Source of the DNA: Mucilaginibacter dorajii
Lineage (GTDB): Bacteria > Bacteroidota > Bacteroidia > Sphingobacteriales > Sphingobacteriaceae
Assembly: GCF_024808255.1 (NCBI RefSeq)
Contig: NZ_JANTYS010000023.1
Location: 1-54,722, forward strand
DNA: 54,722 nucleotides
Reading direction: 5' to 3'
Below the pieces are notes generated by a model, which saw nothing but the letters and a program-made list of their open reading frames with translations, made no database searches and was not told the origin of the DNA. Below are positions 1 through 9,190 of the stretch, one piece after another. Every line of letters starts with the position of its first letter. Position 1 is the stretch's first letter. Both the position numbers and the translations under genes were made by a program.

Positions 1-174
1 AATGCTATCTTCAAACACCAATCTCAAAAAGATCGTCCGGTTTTCCCGGGGGATGATGCCAGGGAGTTTTGGGTGAGAGCCGAGGACAGGACAAGGGATA
101 CTGCGCAGCGCTATGACAGGTTGGGACTCGCCGAGTACGAAGCCATGGAAGCATTTAAACGTTATAAGTTTTAA
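1..174 (+). CDS. C-terminal fragment, PIG-L/LmbE-type deacetylase domain (possibly NagB-LmbE fusion)
   Basis: An open frame enters from the left edge and stops at 172-174. The last 57 residues read like the C-terminus of Bacteroidota LmbE-type proteins: HQSQKD, a PGDDAREFW-like segment, then RAEDRTRDTA and LGLAEYEAMEAF. From memory of the family this end also occurs in bifunctional glucosamine-6-phosphate deaminases carrying an LmbE domain. The NagX-like amino-sugar acyltransferase at 623 supports an amino-sugar role. The catalytic part lies outside the window, so the assignment rests on the tail and the neighbour only. Confidence 0.5.
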   Translation, partial: NAIFKHQSQKDRPVFPGDDAREFWVRAEDRTRDTAQRYDRLGLAEYEAMEAFKRYKF

Positions 175-183
175 AAAAAAGTA

Positions 184-214
184 TTGAGTGGTGAGTTTTA
201 AGTTATGAGTTTTG
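184..214 (+). repeat. Word-repeat element, left arm (GTGAGTTTT family)
   Basis: Degenerate tandem words (GAGTGGTGAGTTTT, GTTATGAGTTTT) form one arm. The complementary version lies at 641-671. The two arms flank the four-helix-bundle gene in inverted orientation. The same words recur around 27934-28073. Confidence 0.7.
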
Positions 215-245
215 GAGAGATATCTTTTTATACTTATTATGACTA

Positions 246-619
246 ATGCAGGACTTTAAGAAACTCAAGGTTTGGCAAAAATCGTTTGATCTTGTATCGG
301 CAATATATAAGTATACGGCAACGTATCCGTCAGAAGAAAAATATGCCTTAACAAGCCAAACGAGGCGTGCGGTTGTATCTATTTCAAATAATATTGCCGA
401 AGGTTGCGGTAGATTTACTCAAAATGACTTTTGCAAATGTCTTTTGTTCATTTTTTGCAAATGTCTTTAGGCTCTACTAACGAAGTGGAAAACTGTCTCC
501 TCATTGCCAACTCTTTGAGATTTTTAAGTGACGAGGCGTTTGGTGAACTTAATAATCGCAATACTGAAATTAGGAGAATGATGCTTTCATTAATCGAAAA
601 AATAAGAAAAGGAAACTAA
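246..619 (+). pseudogene. Four helix bundle protein (S23/TIGR02436-like), frameshifted
   Basis: Two frames together encode one protein of this family: a first part (FKKLKVWQKSFDLV, then RRAVVSISNNIAEGCGR) and a second part (FVHFLQMSLGSTNEVENCLL to the stop at 617-619). The break is at about 427-440, where 14 extra bases copy the sequence TGCAAATGTCTTT found again 24 bp downstream. Removing 14 bases joins the frames into QNDFVHFLQMSLG, which fits the family. Such small helical-bundle genes also occur as insertions in 23S rRNA and beside diversity-generating retroelements; their function is unclear. This copy sits between inverted word repeats and looks inactivated, unless the frameshift is an assembly error. 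Confidence 0.75.
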
Positions 620-622
620 TAT

Positions 623-1756
623 ATGCCCAAGGACGATCGTACTCAAAACTCATCACTCAAAACTCAAAACCCGAGGCTCCTTTCGCTCGATGTTTTTAGA
701 GGCGCGACCATCGCGGCCATGATACTGGTTAATGATCCCGGCGATTGGGGCCACATTTATGCACCGTTGGAGCATTCCAAATGGAATGGCTGTACGCCTA
801 CCGACCTGATGTTTCCGTTTTTCCTGTTTATGGTGGGGGTGTCGGTCATTTATGCCATGGAAAGCAAAAAGGTGACGTTATCGCACTCGAAACTTATCCT
901 GAAAGCACTACAGCGAACTGCCATACTAATCGCCATTCCTTGGATAACGCAATTAATATTCCATCCCGACCGTGGGTTTGCTCATCTGAGGTTTCCGGGG
1001 GTATTGCCACGCATTGCCCTGGTTTATTTTATATGTACCGTACTATATTTAAAAACATCTCAAAAAACACGTGACTGGATCTTTGTCGGGGCACTTATTG
1101 GATATTTTATTATCATGACTTTTATTCCTGTGCCTGGCGTTGGCTATGCTAATCTGGAGCCCGAGACTAATATAGGGGCATGGATAGATCGTCTGGTATT
1201 TACCACAAATCACCTCTGGAGCGAATCGCATACCTGGGACCCCGAAGGTTTATTGGGCACTTTACCTGCGGTAGCAACCGGTTTGTTTGGCATAAGGGTT
1301 GGCACCTGGTTAAAACGTAAGGACCGCGATGACAATGTAAAAGTGAGCTGGATGTTTACCTACGGCGCAATGGCTGTAGTAGCCGGTTTGCTTTGGGATT
1401 TGTTCTTCCCCATTAATAAGGCTTTGTGGACAAGCTCTTTTGTGCTTTATACCGGCGGACTGGCTACCATTGCCCTGGCGCTTAGCTATTGGCTTATTGA
1501 TGTGCAGGGTTATAAAAAGTTCACCTATCCCTTTGTTGTATTTGGGGCAAATGCCATTACGGCATATGTATTATCCGGCTTTATTCCGCATTATATGGGT
1601 ATGATAAAAATAGGGGGCAGTTCAATTTATCAAACTTTTTTCGCACCACATTTTTCGCCGGTAAATGCTTCTTTGGCAAGTGCCATAGTTACAGTCATTA
1701 TTTTATGGCTGGTAATGTGGATATTGTATCTTAGGAAAATATTTATCAAAATATAA
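623..1756 (+). CDS. NagX-like / DUF5009 membrane acyltransferase family protein
   Basis: A 377-residue polytopic membrane protein related to heparan-alpha-glucosaminide N-acetyltransferase (HGSNAT) and bacterial NagX. The family signature is near the N-terminus: LSLDVFRGATIAAMILVN, then a WNGCTPTDLMFPFFLFMVG segment, followed by about ten hydrophobic segments. By family knowledge such proteins act on amino sugars at the inner membrane; the substrate here is unknown. The first 20 or so residues (RTQNSSLKTQN) are encoded by the ACTCAAAACTC word repeat, so the true start or ancestral N-terminus may lie closer to LSLDVFRG. It follows the LmbE-type gene, fitting amino-sugar metabolism, and is 3 bases from the next gene. 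Confidence 0.85.
   Translation: MPKDDRTQNSSLKTQNPRLLSLDVFRGATIAAMILVNDPGDWGHIYAPLEHSKWNGCTPTDLMFPFFLFMVGVSVIYAMESKKVTLSHSKLILKALQRTAILIAIPWITQLIFHPDRGFAHLRFPGVLPRIALVYFICTVLYLKTSQKTRDWIFVGALIGYFIIMTFIPVPGVGYANLEPETNIGAWIDRLVFTTNHLWSESHTWDPEGLLGTLPAVATGLFGIRVGTWLKRKDRDDNVKVSWMFTYGAMAVVAGLLWDLFFPINKALWTSSFVLYTGGLATIALALSYWLIDVQGYKKFTYPFVVFGANAITAYVLSGFIPHYMGMIKIGGSSIYQTFFAPHFSPVNASLASAIVTVIILWLVMWILYLRKIFIKI
641..671 (-). repeat. Word-repeat element, right arm, inside the 5' end of the NagX-like gene
   Basis: ACTCAAAACTC / ATCACTCAAAAC words are the reverse complement of the arm at 184-214. The arm lies inside the open frame starting at 623, where it contributes residues such as TQNSSLKTQN. 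Confidence 0.65.
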
Positions 1757-1759
1757 CAC

Positions 1760-2260
1760 ATGAAATTTAATCTAACCCTTATCGCTTTAACATCGGCATT
1801 GTTGTTTAGTGTAGCAAGCGTAAATGCACAAACCACTTCAACTACCTTCACTGCGTCGCACCTGAAATCGGCCGAGTTATTTTTGATTGCTACCGGAATA
1901 AACACTCAATTTACCGGTATTGTTGAAACTATGATTGGTACATCAAGCGCTCAAATTCCAGAAGCACAAAGGTCTACATTTATAAATGTAATGAAGCAGT
2001 TCATGGGCAAGTATTATTCCTGGGATGTTTTGAAAGATGATTTGGCAAAAATATATTCTGCAGAATTCACGGAAGACGAACTCGATCAATTAACTACTTT
2101 TTATAATTCGCCGCTTGGGAAAAAAGTTAGTTCCAAAACCCCCTTGCTACTACAAAAGGGGGTGGCGTTAGGTCAGCAAATTATAGCAAACCATCGGCCC
2201 GAGTTGGAACAAATGATGCAGGATGCATTTAAAAAAACCGAAAGTCCGGCTAAACAATAA
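1760..2260 (+). CDS. DUF2059 family exported protein
   Basis: A 166-residue protein with a clear Sec signal peptide (hydrophobic residues 5-20, cleavage near SVNAQ). The mature part matches the DUF2059 pattern: an amphipathic N-terminal helix region, YSWDVLKDDLAKIYSAEFTE, then ELDQLTTFYNSPLGKK. The family is periplasmic and of unknown function. The start lies 3 bases after the NagX-like stop, so the two are probably co-transcribed. Confidence 0.8.
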   Translation: MKFNLTLIALTSALLFSVASVNAQTTSTTFTASHLKSAELFLIATGINTQFTGIVETMIGTSSAQIPEAQRSTFINVMKQFMGKYYSWDVLKDDLAKIYSAEFTEDELDQLTTFYNSPLGKKVSSKTPLLLQKGVALGQQIIANHRPELEQMMQDAFKKTESPAKQ

Positions 2261-2330
2261 TTAGCATTCAATAATTTGTAACTAATAGTTTCGTTTAGCA
2301 TCTTAGTAAAAAAATAGCCTCTAATAATAT

Positions 2331-5195
2331 ATGAATTTAAACAAACAGCTTTCTGTATTGGCTTTAGCGTTGCTAATAGCCTCAGGAAGCGCCGTTGCGC
2401 AAGTAAAAAAGAAGCCGGCCGTATCGCCCAAAAGCAAACCTGTAGCAGGTCAGCTATTGATAAAAGCCGATGTTTTGCCTGTTGATAAACAGGTGATCAT
2501 TGGTAAATTACCCAACGGGCTAACCTACTATATCAGGCAAAATGTGGAGCCTAAAAACAAGGCCGAACTTTACCTGGTAAATAAAGCAGGATCGGTTTTA
2601 GAAACGGACGATCAGCAGGGCCTTGCCCACTTCACCGAACACATGGCTTTTAACGGTACCCGCGATTTTCCGAAAAACCAAATGGTTGATTACCTGCAAA
2701 AATCGGGTGTTAAATTCGGGGCCGATTTAAACGCGTACACTTCGTTTAACGAAACCGTTTACCAGTTACCTATCCCTACCGATACAGCCGCTATATTTAA
2801 CAATGGCTTTAAAATATTGGCTAACTGGGCTGGCTACGTGAGTTTTGATCCTACCGAAATTGATAAAGAACGCGGTGTTGTTTTAGAGGAAGAACGCTTG
2901 CGCGGCAAAAATGCCCAGGAGCGTTTGCAGCACCAGATTTTACCTGTGTTGCTTAACAACTCGCGTTATGCTTTGCGTTTACCTATTGGTAAAGAAGATA
3001 TCCTGAAAAACTTTAAGCCAGAAACCATCAAAAGTTTTTACCATGACTGGTACCGCCCGGATTTGCAGGCGGTAATTGCCGTTGGTGACTTTGACCCTAA
3101 ACAGGTTGAGGCACTCATCAAACAAAACTTTTCGGGCCTTACCAACCCTGCCGGCGAAAAGCCGCGTGCAAAATACACTGTGCCGGCTACACCAGGCACC
3201 GTGGTTAAAATTGCTACCGATGCGGAGTTTCCTTATACCCTGGCCGAAATTGTTGTTAAACACCCGGGGACAATCGTGAAAAACACGGTTGATTATATGC
3301 AAAGTGTGCGGGTGCAGTTGTTTAATCAAATGCTGAATTCCCGTTTAGGCGAACTGTTGCAAAAGCCTAATCCTCCGTTTTTATTCGGCCGCGCAAGTTA
3401 TGGCGGCTTTTTGGGCGAGCAGGACGCGTTTACCACCATAGTAGTTGCCAAAACGCCTGCCGAATTGGAAAGCGCCGTTAAGGCTGTTGTTGCCGAAACA
3501 GAAAGGGCGCACAAGTTTGGCTTTACCCTAACCGAGTTAGAGCGAGCCAAACAGGACGCTCTTGTACAAATGGGGAATGCCTACAAAGAAAAAGACAAGA
3601 CCCTGTCGGTAAATTTTGTGCGCGAGTACCAGCAGCACTTTTTAGAAGGCGAAGCCATCCCGGGTATCGATTATGAGTACAATTTTTATGTAAATAACAT
3701 CAGCAAGATAACCGTAGACCAAATGAATGCCTTAGCCGGCAAATTCATCAGCGATCAAAACAGGGTTGTAATTATTGAAGCGCCCGAAAAAGACAAAGCC
3801 ACTTTGCCAACCGAAGCTACTTTATTGCAATGGATAGGCAGCGCCGGCCAGGGCATATCGGCCTATGTTGATAATGTGTCATCAGATCCATTGATCAGTA
3901 AATTACCGGAGGGCACCAAAACAGTTAGCCAGGTAGCAGATTCGCTTATCGGCACAACTACTTTAACTTTTGGTAACGGTCTTAAAGTAATATTAAAACC
4001 AACTGAGTACAGAAACAACCAGATACTGATCAATGGTTACGCGTTTGGTGGTTCATCGCTGGCAAGCGATGATGATTTTACATCGGCTAATTTAGCAGCT
4101 TCTATCATTGCCAGCAGCGGTATATCCCAGTTTAACCAGGGCATGCTGGATAAAAAACTGGCCGGTAAAAATCTTAGCATTACGCCATATATCAGCGAAA
4201 CCGCGCAGGGCATCAGCGGTAATTCATCCCCTGCCGATTTTGAAACCGCCCTGCAATTGATATATCTGTACTTTACCCAGCCGCGCAAGGATAACGATAT
4301 CTGGCAATCAACCATCGCCCAAACAAAATCGGTTTTGGCCAACAGGGGGCTCGACCCGCCAAGTGTGTTCCAGGATACGGTATCAGCTACTTTAAGTAAC
4401 CACAACTTCAGGAGTATGGTTACCACGCCCGAAAGGTTGAGCAAAGCTACCCTTGATAAAGCCTTTGAGTTTTACAAAGCCCGTTTTGCCGATGCCAGCA
4501 ACTTTACCTTTACCGTAGTTGGCAATTTTGATATAGAAACCATTAAGCCATACCTTGAACATTATTTAGGCGGCCTGCCATCAACCAATAGCAAGGAGAC
4601 TTACAAAAACCTTAAAATACAACCGCCTGCAGGCGAGATCACCAAAATAGTAAACAAGGGTGTTGCCGAAAAAAGCAGTGTTCAGCTGGTATTTAGCGGC
4701 GATTATGATTATAACGACGCCAACAACATCCAAATGGATGCGCTGGAGGAAGTGTTGAACATCAAACTGATTGAGCGCCTACGTGAGCAGGAAAGTGGCG
4801 TTTACGCGCCAGGTGTAAGAGCCAGCTATCGCAAAGTTCCGGGTGGCAGGTACAGCATTACTGTATATTTTGGATGTGCTCCTGAAAATGTGGATAAGCT
4901 GATTGCGGCAACATTAGAGGAAATTGGAAAGGTCAAAACAAATGGAGCCCAGCCTACCGATATCCAGAAATTTGTTGCCGAAGAAGCCCGCACAACCCGC
5001 GAGCAGATGAAGGAAAACATTTTTTGGGCAGGTTACCTTGGTGCCAGTTCACAAAATGGCGAAAACCCCGATCAGATCTTGCAGCACGTTGGCAACCTTG
5101 AGCAGGTAACTGTACAAAGTACCAAAGACGCTGCCAATAAATACCTGAGCGGTAAAAACTTTATCAAACTAATTCTGATGCCCGAAAAGAAATAG
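2331..5195 (+). CDS. M16 family zinc metalloprotease (pitrilysin/insulinase-like), exported
   Basis: A 954-residue protein with a signal peptide (residues 1-23, cut near SAVAQ). The inverted zinc motif HxxEH is at H100-F-T-E103-H104, and the third ligand is probably the glutamate near residue 187 in GVVLEEERLRG. The layout is typical of two-half M16 proteases: an active N-terminal M16 domain, an M16 C-domain near 220-400 and an inactive second half (about 540-940). Family members degrade peptides in the periplasm. A strong terminator follows at 5221, and 70 bp separate it from the DUF2059 gene. Confidence 0.92.
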   Translation: MNLNKQLSVLALALLIASGSAVAQVKKKPAVSPKSKPVAGQLLIKADVLPVDKQVIIGKLPNGLTYYIRQNVEPKNKAELYLVNKAGSVLETDDQQGLAHFTEHMAFNGTRDFPKNQMVDYLQKSGVKFGADLNAYTSFNETVYQLPIPTDTAAIFNNGFKILANWAGYVSFDPTEIDKERGVVLEEERLRGKNAQERLQHQILPVLLNNSRYALRLPIGKEDILKNFKPETIKSFYHDWYRPDLQAVIAVGDFDPKQVEALIKQNFSGLTNPAGEKPRAKYTVPATPGTVVKIATDAEFPYTLAEIVVKHPGTIVKNTVDYMQSVRVQLFNQMLNSRLGELLQKPNPPFLFGRASYGGFLGEQDAFTTIVVAKTPAELESAVKAVVAETERAHKFGFTLTELERAKQDALVQMGNAYKEKDKTLSVNFVREYQQHFLEGEAIPGIDYEYNFYVNNISKITVDQMNALAGKFISDQNRVVIIEAPEKDKATLPTEATLLQWIGSAGQGISAYVDNVSSDPLISKLPEGTKTVSQVADSLIGTTTLTFGNGLKVILKPTEYRNNQILINGYAFGGSSLASDDDFTSANLAASIIASSGISQFNQGMLDKKLAGKNLSITPYISETAQGISGNSSPADFETALQLIYLYFTQPRKDNDIWQSTIAQTKSVLANRGLDPPSVFQDTVSATLSNHNFRSMVTTPERLSKATLDKAFEFYKARFADASNFTFTVVGNFDIETIKPYLEHYLGGLPSTNSKETYKNLKIQPPAGEITKIVNKGVAEKSSVQLVFSGDYDYNDANNIQMDALEEVLNIKLIERLREQESGVYAPGVRASYRKVPGGRYSITVYFGCAPENVDKLIAATLEEIGKVKTNGAQPTDIQKFVAEEARTTREQMKENIFWAGYLGASSQNGENPDQILQHVGNLEQVTVQSTKDAANKYLSGKNFIKLILMPEKK

Positions 5196-5218
5196 TTTTT
5201 AACCCTTAAAACATATTT

Positions 5219-5256
5219 AACGCCCTGCCCGGAATTTTCCCGGCAGGGCGTTTTGT
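5219..5256 (+). terminator. Rho-independent terminator after the M16 protease
   Basis: The stem CGCCCTGCC pairs with GGCAGGGCG around a 12-base loop and is followed by TTTTGTTT. Confidence 0.9.
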
Positions 5257-5569
5257 TTATATACTTTAATAACCGCATGCCTTGTTTTTTAATGTTCATA
5301 GCCCGGCTTCTCAATGGGGCAAAAAAAGGTTTTAGGATATGAGGAAAATGCACTGATATTGTGTCGCGCCAGAGAAGTAGCCGCCGGCGTACTGGAGTAT
5401 CTATGGGTTCAAGAATGAGTGCGCAATTGACAGACGGTACCGCCTATGAAAGTCTATCTCCAATTCCTGAGTAGCAGATTGATTTTTTACTTTTATGATG
5501 ACAATCATCATTACAGCGATAAGATGATGACAAACCAGCCTCGACATAGGCAAGCAGAAAACAGATCCA
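5257..5569. other. Gene-free stretch
   Basis: I see no convincing coding region, RNA or repeat here. The open frame at 5446 has no family features and is probably chance. Confidence 0.5.
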
Positions 5570-5617
5570 TTTTTAACAATAAAAGCGGTGCATTTGCACC
5601 GCTTTTATTGTTAAAAA
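5570..5617. terminator. Bidirectional terminator, 22-bp perfect hairpin
   Basis: Two perfect 22-bp arms (5570-5591 and 5596-5617), with GC-rich GCGGTGC/GCACCGC at the tip and A/T runs at both ends, work as a terminator on either strand. On the minus strand it lies just past the SPW gene stop at 5632. Confidence 0.9.
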
Positions 5618-5631
5618 TATGTTGTTAGTAA

Positions 5632-6039
5632 TTATACCAATTGATCTGGAGTGATACCACCTTGTTGAAGTTCGTGGTCTTTTTTAAGAAATGGAGAACC
5701 TACAGTAAAGATGCCCATCAGGAAAAGCGCGCCGCCAAATAAAACCTGCGGGATCCAGATTTTTGAATGAAAATCATAAACCCATGGTGAGCACATCAGG
5801 AACGAGCCCATAATTACATCGTTTACATTATGCATAACCATTGGGAATACTTTTAAAAAGCCCAATTCGTTTTTTGCAAAAATAGCCATGATTAATTGCA
5901 GCCATCCTATTAATAAAGGCAAAAATAAAGCCGCGCCGCCAATATGGATGGTATCAAACGTCCATAAGGTTGAAATTAGCAAAAGAGCAATTGCATAGTT
6001 TAAAACTGCATAAACTGAGGTTGGAAGAAAGCTTTTCAT
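5632..6039 (-). CDS. SPW repeat family membrane protein
   Basis: A 135-residue protein with four predicted membrane helices. The family's SPW tripeptide appears in SFLMCSPWVYDF, and a degenerate first copy is likely near STLWTFDT. SPW proteins are integral membrane proteins of unknown function. The C-terminal 20 residues are polar. Candidate minus-strand -7 boxes of the TAnnTTTG type lie at 6097-6104 (TAACTTTG) and further upstream near 6203-6210. Confidence 0.8.
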   Translation of the reverse strand: MKSFLPTSVYAVLNYAIALLLISTLWTFDTIHIGGAALFLPLLIGWLQLIMAIFAKNELGFLKVFPMVMHNVNDVIMGSFLMCSPWVYDFHSKIWIPQVLFGGALFLMGIFTVGSPFLKKDHELQQGGITPDQLV

Positions 6040-6329
6040 TTTTGTAGCTATTGTTGTATTATACCTGTATTAATATCTGTGTATCAAAAATTATGTCAAA
6101 GTTAAGGCTTTTGATATTAAAAATTGCCTTGCACGCCTATTATTAATTAAAAGAAGTACCTTTAAATAATTGCAGCATTCATGCGCCAAAGATAGGCGTT
6201 TTAAAAATTATTGCAATTCATTTATTCCTAAAAGTCGGGCAACAACAAATCAAGCCAGGCAGCCCCTTATCATTATTAAAGAAAACAGGTTGTACATCCT
6301 GATAAATTAACATCTAAAACTATAAAACC

Positions 6330-6461
6330 ATGAGCAAGGACAGACAAGCCGTAAAAGAAAAAAAGAAACCTGCCGCCGAAGGTGGCAAAAAAGCACCATC
6401 GGATTATCAATCGGGCAAAGCCAATGTTGTAAAACCTATTGGTGTTGATAAGAAAAAGTAG
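6330..6461 (+). CDS. Small basic Lys-rich protein, 43 aa
   Basis: ATG at 6330 opens a 43-residue frame ending at 6459-6461. It reads MSKDRQAVKEKKKPAAEGGKK, then SDYQSGKANVVKPIGVDKKK-like, almost wholly charged and probably disordered. It has an A-rich leader (AAAACTATAAAACC) and a terminator-like hairpin 57 bp downstream. I recall similar short lysine-rich proteins in related genomes, but no function is known. Nucleic-acid binding is conceivable from the charge alone. Confidence 0.6.
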   Translation: MSKDRQAVKEKKKPAAEGGKKAPSDYQSGKANVVKPIGVDKKK

Positions 6462-6517
6462 TCTTTGGGACTATTGGATTATGGGACTATAGGATTTTAA
6501 GACGAATGACAAAATTC

Positions 6518-6551
6518 AATAGCGAGGCTTGATGGCTTCGCTATTTTTATT
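6518..6551 (+). terminator. Terminator after the small basic protein gene
   Basis: AATAGCGAgGC pairs with GGCtTCGCTATT (one mismatch), followed by TTTTTATTT. Confidence 0.75.
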
Positions 6552-6924
6552 TAAAAACAGTGCAATTTGCCACCAGGCTCCATCAACAAACCAAGGCAAA
6601 CGCATCTAATTGGGTTAACATAACTTAACATATTTCAGATAAAATTCATTATAATTATCTAATAATCAATATTTTATATTTTAACAAGGTTAACACTAAA
6701 CTGATGTATCGCGCAATTTTGGAGCATCCAAATAGTTGTGCCTGTTGTTGGCCAATACAAGTCCATTTGATACCTGGATCATTTAACCAGCACCAGGCAA
6801 TAAAAACAAGGTATCGTTTGATGCTTATATCTTTCAGACGCCATAAACTTATCCCCGTTAACTATTTACATGCCTTTGCCATGATCAATAACCAAATGAT
6901 ATGCTGAACAACAAACTAAAAACT
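6552..6924. other. Gene-free stretch upstream of recF
   Basis: A+T-rich sequence with no supported gene. The frame at 6704-6907 is rich in Cys, His and Gln without a family pattern and ends against the recF promoter. I treat it as chance. Confidence 0.5.
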
Positions 6925-6932
6925 TAACTTTG
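6925..6932 (+). promoter_or_regulatory. Candidate -7 box of recF
   Basis: TAACTTTG matches the Bacteroidota -7 consensus TAnnTTTG and ends 7 bases before the recF ATG. Transcription would begin at or next to the start codon, giving a leaderless or near-leaderless mRNA. I see no good -33 TTG. Confidence 0.45.
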
Positions 6933-6939
6933 TGCTCCC

Positions 6940-8046
6940 ATGTATCTGCAGCAATTATCAGTCATTAATTTCAAAAATTACGAGGAAGCCGAACTGCTTT
7001 TTAGCGAGGGGGTTAACGCCTTTACGGGTAATAATGGCGCGGGTAAAACCAATTTGCTTGATGCAATTCATTACCTGGGCTTGTGCAAAAGTTATTTTAA
7101 CCCTATTGATAGCCAGCAGATAAAACAGGGTACAGAATTTTTTATTGTTACCGGTGTTTTTAATAGAAATAACCAACCCGAAGCGGTAGCCTGCTCGGTG
7201 AAACGAAATCAAAAGAAGCAGTTTAAACGCAATAAAAAAGACTACCAGCGCCTGGCAGATCATATTGGTTTGTTGCCATTGGTGATGATATCGCCCTATG
7301 ATACCAGTATTATTACCGAAGGAAGTGAAGAGCGCCGTAAGTTTATTGATAATGTAATATCACAAACAGATAACCATTACCTTGATGAGCTCATTACCTA
7401 TAACAAGGTATTGGCTAACCGTAATGCTTTGCTAAAATTGATTGCCGATACCGGCCGTTACGATCCCAGTTTGCTTGAAGTGCTTGATGAGCAGCTGGTA
7501 TTATCAGGCAGCAGGATATTTGAACGGCGTAAAGCTTTTATGGAAGGCTTTACCCACATATTCAATAAACATTACAGCTTTTTGAGCGACGATGCCGAAC
7601 TGGTTGAATTGGTATATGAATCGCAATTATTGCAGGACGATTTTGCAAGCCTGCTAAAGAAAACGGTTGAGCGGGATAAGGTGTTGGAACGTACCACAGC
7701 GGGGATTCATAAAGACGATTTGCAATTTGGTATTCATGGTATGGCCATGAAAAAATTCGGATCGCAGGGGCAGCAAAAATCATTTTTAATTGCCCTTAAG
7801 CTGGCCCAGTATACCTTTCTTTATCAGCAAAAAGGGTTTAAACCATTGCTGCTGCTTGATGATATTTTTGATAAGCTTGATGATGAACGGGTAACCAAGC
7901 TCATGAAAATGGTATCGAACAATGATTTTGGACAGGTATTTATAACCGATACAAGCATTACCCGCGTTGCAAACATCTTTGATAAGATAAACGTGGCAGT
8001 TAAAATTTTTAATGTAACCAGGGGGACCATAGATGCGCAAGACTAA
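6940..8046 (+). CDS. recF: DNA replication/repair protein RecF
   Basis: A 368-residue SMC-like ATPase. Walker A is GNNGAGKTN at residues 30-38 and is preceded by the classic RecF start (LSVINFKNYEEAEL). The C-terminal part has GSQGQQKS (signature motif) and LLLLDDIFDKLDD (Walker B and D-loop). RecF loads RecA at single-stranded gaps with RecO and RecR. The 3' end overlaps the DUF721 gene by 14 bases, so they form one transcription unit, as is common in Bacteroidota. Confidence 0.97.
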   Translation: MYLQQLSVINFKNYEEAELLFSEGVNAFTGNNGAGKTNLLDAIHYLGLCKSYFNPIDSQQIKQGTEFFIVTGVFNRNNQPEAVACSVKRNQKKQFKRNKKDYQRLADHIGLLPLVMISPYDTSIITEGSEERRKFIDNVISQTDNHYLDELITYNKVLANRNALLKLIADTGRYDPSLLEVLDEQLVLSGSRIFERRKAFMEGFTHIFNKHYSFLSDDAELVELVYESQLLQDDFASLLKKTVERDKVLERTTAGIHKDDLQFGIHGMAMKKFGSQGQQKSFLIALKLAQYTFLYQQKGFKPLLLLDDIFDKLDDERVTKLMKMVSNNDFGQVFITDTSITRVANIFDKINVAVKIFNVTRGTIDAQD

Positions 8047-8323
8047 CGATAAATCATTAAAAGAAGCCATTGAGCAAATGCTTAATGTGTACAAAATTAA
8101 ACGGCGCTATGACGAAACTGCCGTAGTTGCATCCTGGCCAGATTTGGTAGGCAAATCTGTAGCCAACCGTACCAAGGAGTTGTTTATACGCGATAAGAAA
8201 CTGTTTTTACGAATAGAATCGTCGGTGATTAAAAACGAGCTAATGATGATTCGCAGCCAGATCATCCAAAAAATCAATGACGAGGCCAAGAGTAATTTAG
8301 TAGAAGAGGTTGTATTCCTGTAG
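8033..8323 (+). CDS. DUF721 protein, DciA-like
   Basis: A 96-residue protein that starts inside recF. It shows the DUF721 pattern: LKEAIEQMLNVYKIKRRYDE, then VVASWPDLVGKSVANRT and RDKKLFLRIESSVIKNEL. DUF721 includes DciA, a loader or partner of the replicative helicase DnaB in bacteria without DnaC. Many Bacteroidota homologues are this short, holding only the core domain. The gene pair with recF fits a replication role. Confidence 0.8.
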   Translation: MRKTNDKSLKEAIEQMLNVYKIKRRYDETAVVASWPDLVGKSVANRTKELFIRDKKLFLRIESSVIKNELMMIRSQIIQKINDEAKSNLVEEVVFL

Positions 8324-8380
8324 ATGGCGCATAATAATTTATACGGGAGATAATAAAAAAGGGATAGTGATTAGCCAAGG

Positions 8381-8593
8381 TTATTCTTTATCCCTGAACA
8401 TCCGGAGCTGACGGGAGCGTATGGCCTGCCTTACACCAAGATCATCGCTGATAATAGAATATGCCAAAATAAAGATCCCCGGTATAATAAAGGCAAGCTG
8501 CACCTCGGGATGGGCTTTATAAAGCAATAACGAAGCTGTAAACAAACATACTACGATAAGGGCGTATATAATGGTTTTTAAAAACAGTTTCAT
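8381..8593 (-). CDS. Small membrane protein, unknown
   Basis: A 70-residue protein with two hydrophobic helices (about residues 6-24 and 31-46) and a basic C-terminal tail (RQAIRSRQLRMFRDKE). No family recognised. It stands alone between the convergent recF-DUF721 pair and ndk; its upstream 150 bp is A+T-rich and could hold a promoter. Confidence 0.6.
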   Translation of the reverse strand: MKLFLKTIIYALIVVCLFTASLLLYKAHPEVQLAFIIPGIFILAYSIISDDLGVRQAIRSRQLRMFRDKE

Positions 8594-8770
8594 AATCAGT
8601 TACTTTATAAGGAGTGTACTTTTGATATATAGGATCCAGGTTAACAGTTAATTAAAGTTAACTGCGTTTTGTAAATATACAAAACTTAATCCCTAATTAA
8701 AAAAGTACCTCAAAAATATGGGTGTAATATTTTATGATATCACACCCATACTAATATATTATATCGGCTA

Positions 8771-9190
8771 TTAGAATTTCTCGAAAGCAGAGAAAAAGAA
8801 GTTACCTTCAATTTGTGCATTTTCGTCAGAGTCTGAACCGTGAACAGCATTCGCGTCAATTGATTTAGCAAACAGGTTACGAATAGTTCCTTCTTCTGCT
8901 TTAGCCGGATCAGTTGCGCCAATAAGCTTACGAAAATCTTCAATAGCATTATCTTTTTCTAAGATGGCGGCTACAATTGGGCCTGATGACATAAATTCAA
9001 CAAGGGCATTATAAAAAGGGCGGCCCTTGTGTACTTCATAAAATTGTCCTGCTTTTTCTGCTGATAACGAAGTGTATTTAAGAGCGATGATCTTGAAACC
9101 GCTTTTGGTTATTTTATCTACAATAGCACCAATATGGCCGTTTGCTACCGCATCGGGCTTAATCATGGTAAAAGTTCTGTTGGTTGTCAT
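8771..9190 (-). CDS. ndk: Nucleoside diphosphate kinase
   Basis: A 139-residue protein, normal length for Ndk. The phosphate-accepting histidine lies in the motif NAVHGSDS (H117), and the N-terminus shows RTFTMIKPDAV. The enzyme transfers the gamma phosphate between nucleoside triphosphates and diphosphates through a phosphohistidine. A minus-strand -7 box TACTTTTG occurs at 9281-9288, about 90 bp upstream of the start. Single-gene unit. Confidence 0.97.
   Translation of the reverse strand: MTTNRTFTMIKPDAVANGHIGAIVDKITKSGFKIIALKYTSLSAEKAGQFYEVHKGRPFYNALVEFMSSGPIVAAILEKDNAIEDFRKLIGATDPAKAEEGTIRNLFAKSIDANAVHGSDSDENAQIEGNFFFSAFEKF

Noticed and set aside
2979..5353. Several long minus-strand frames across the M16 protease gene
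   Set aside because: They are mirror frames of a clear coding region with the correct codon pattern on the plus strand.
6704..6907. Plus-strand protein gene of 67 residues before recF
   Set aside because: No family features, and it occupies the recF promoter region.
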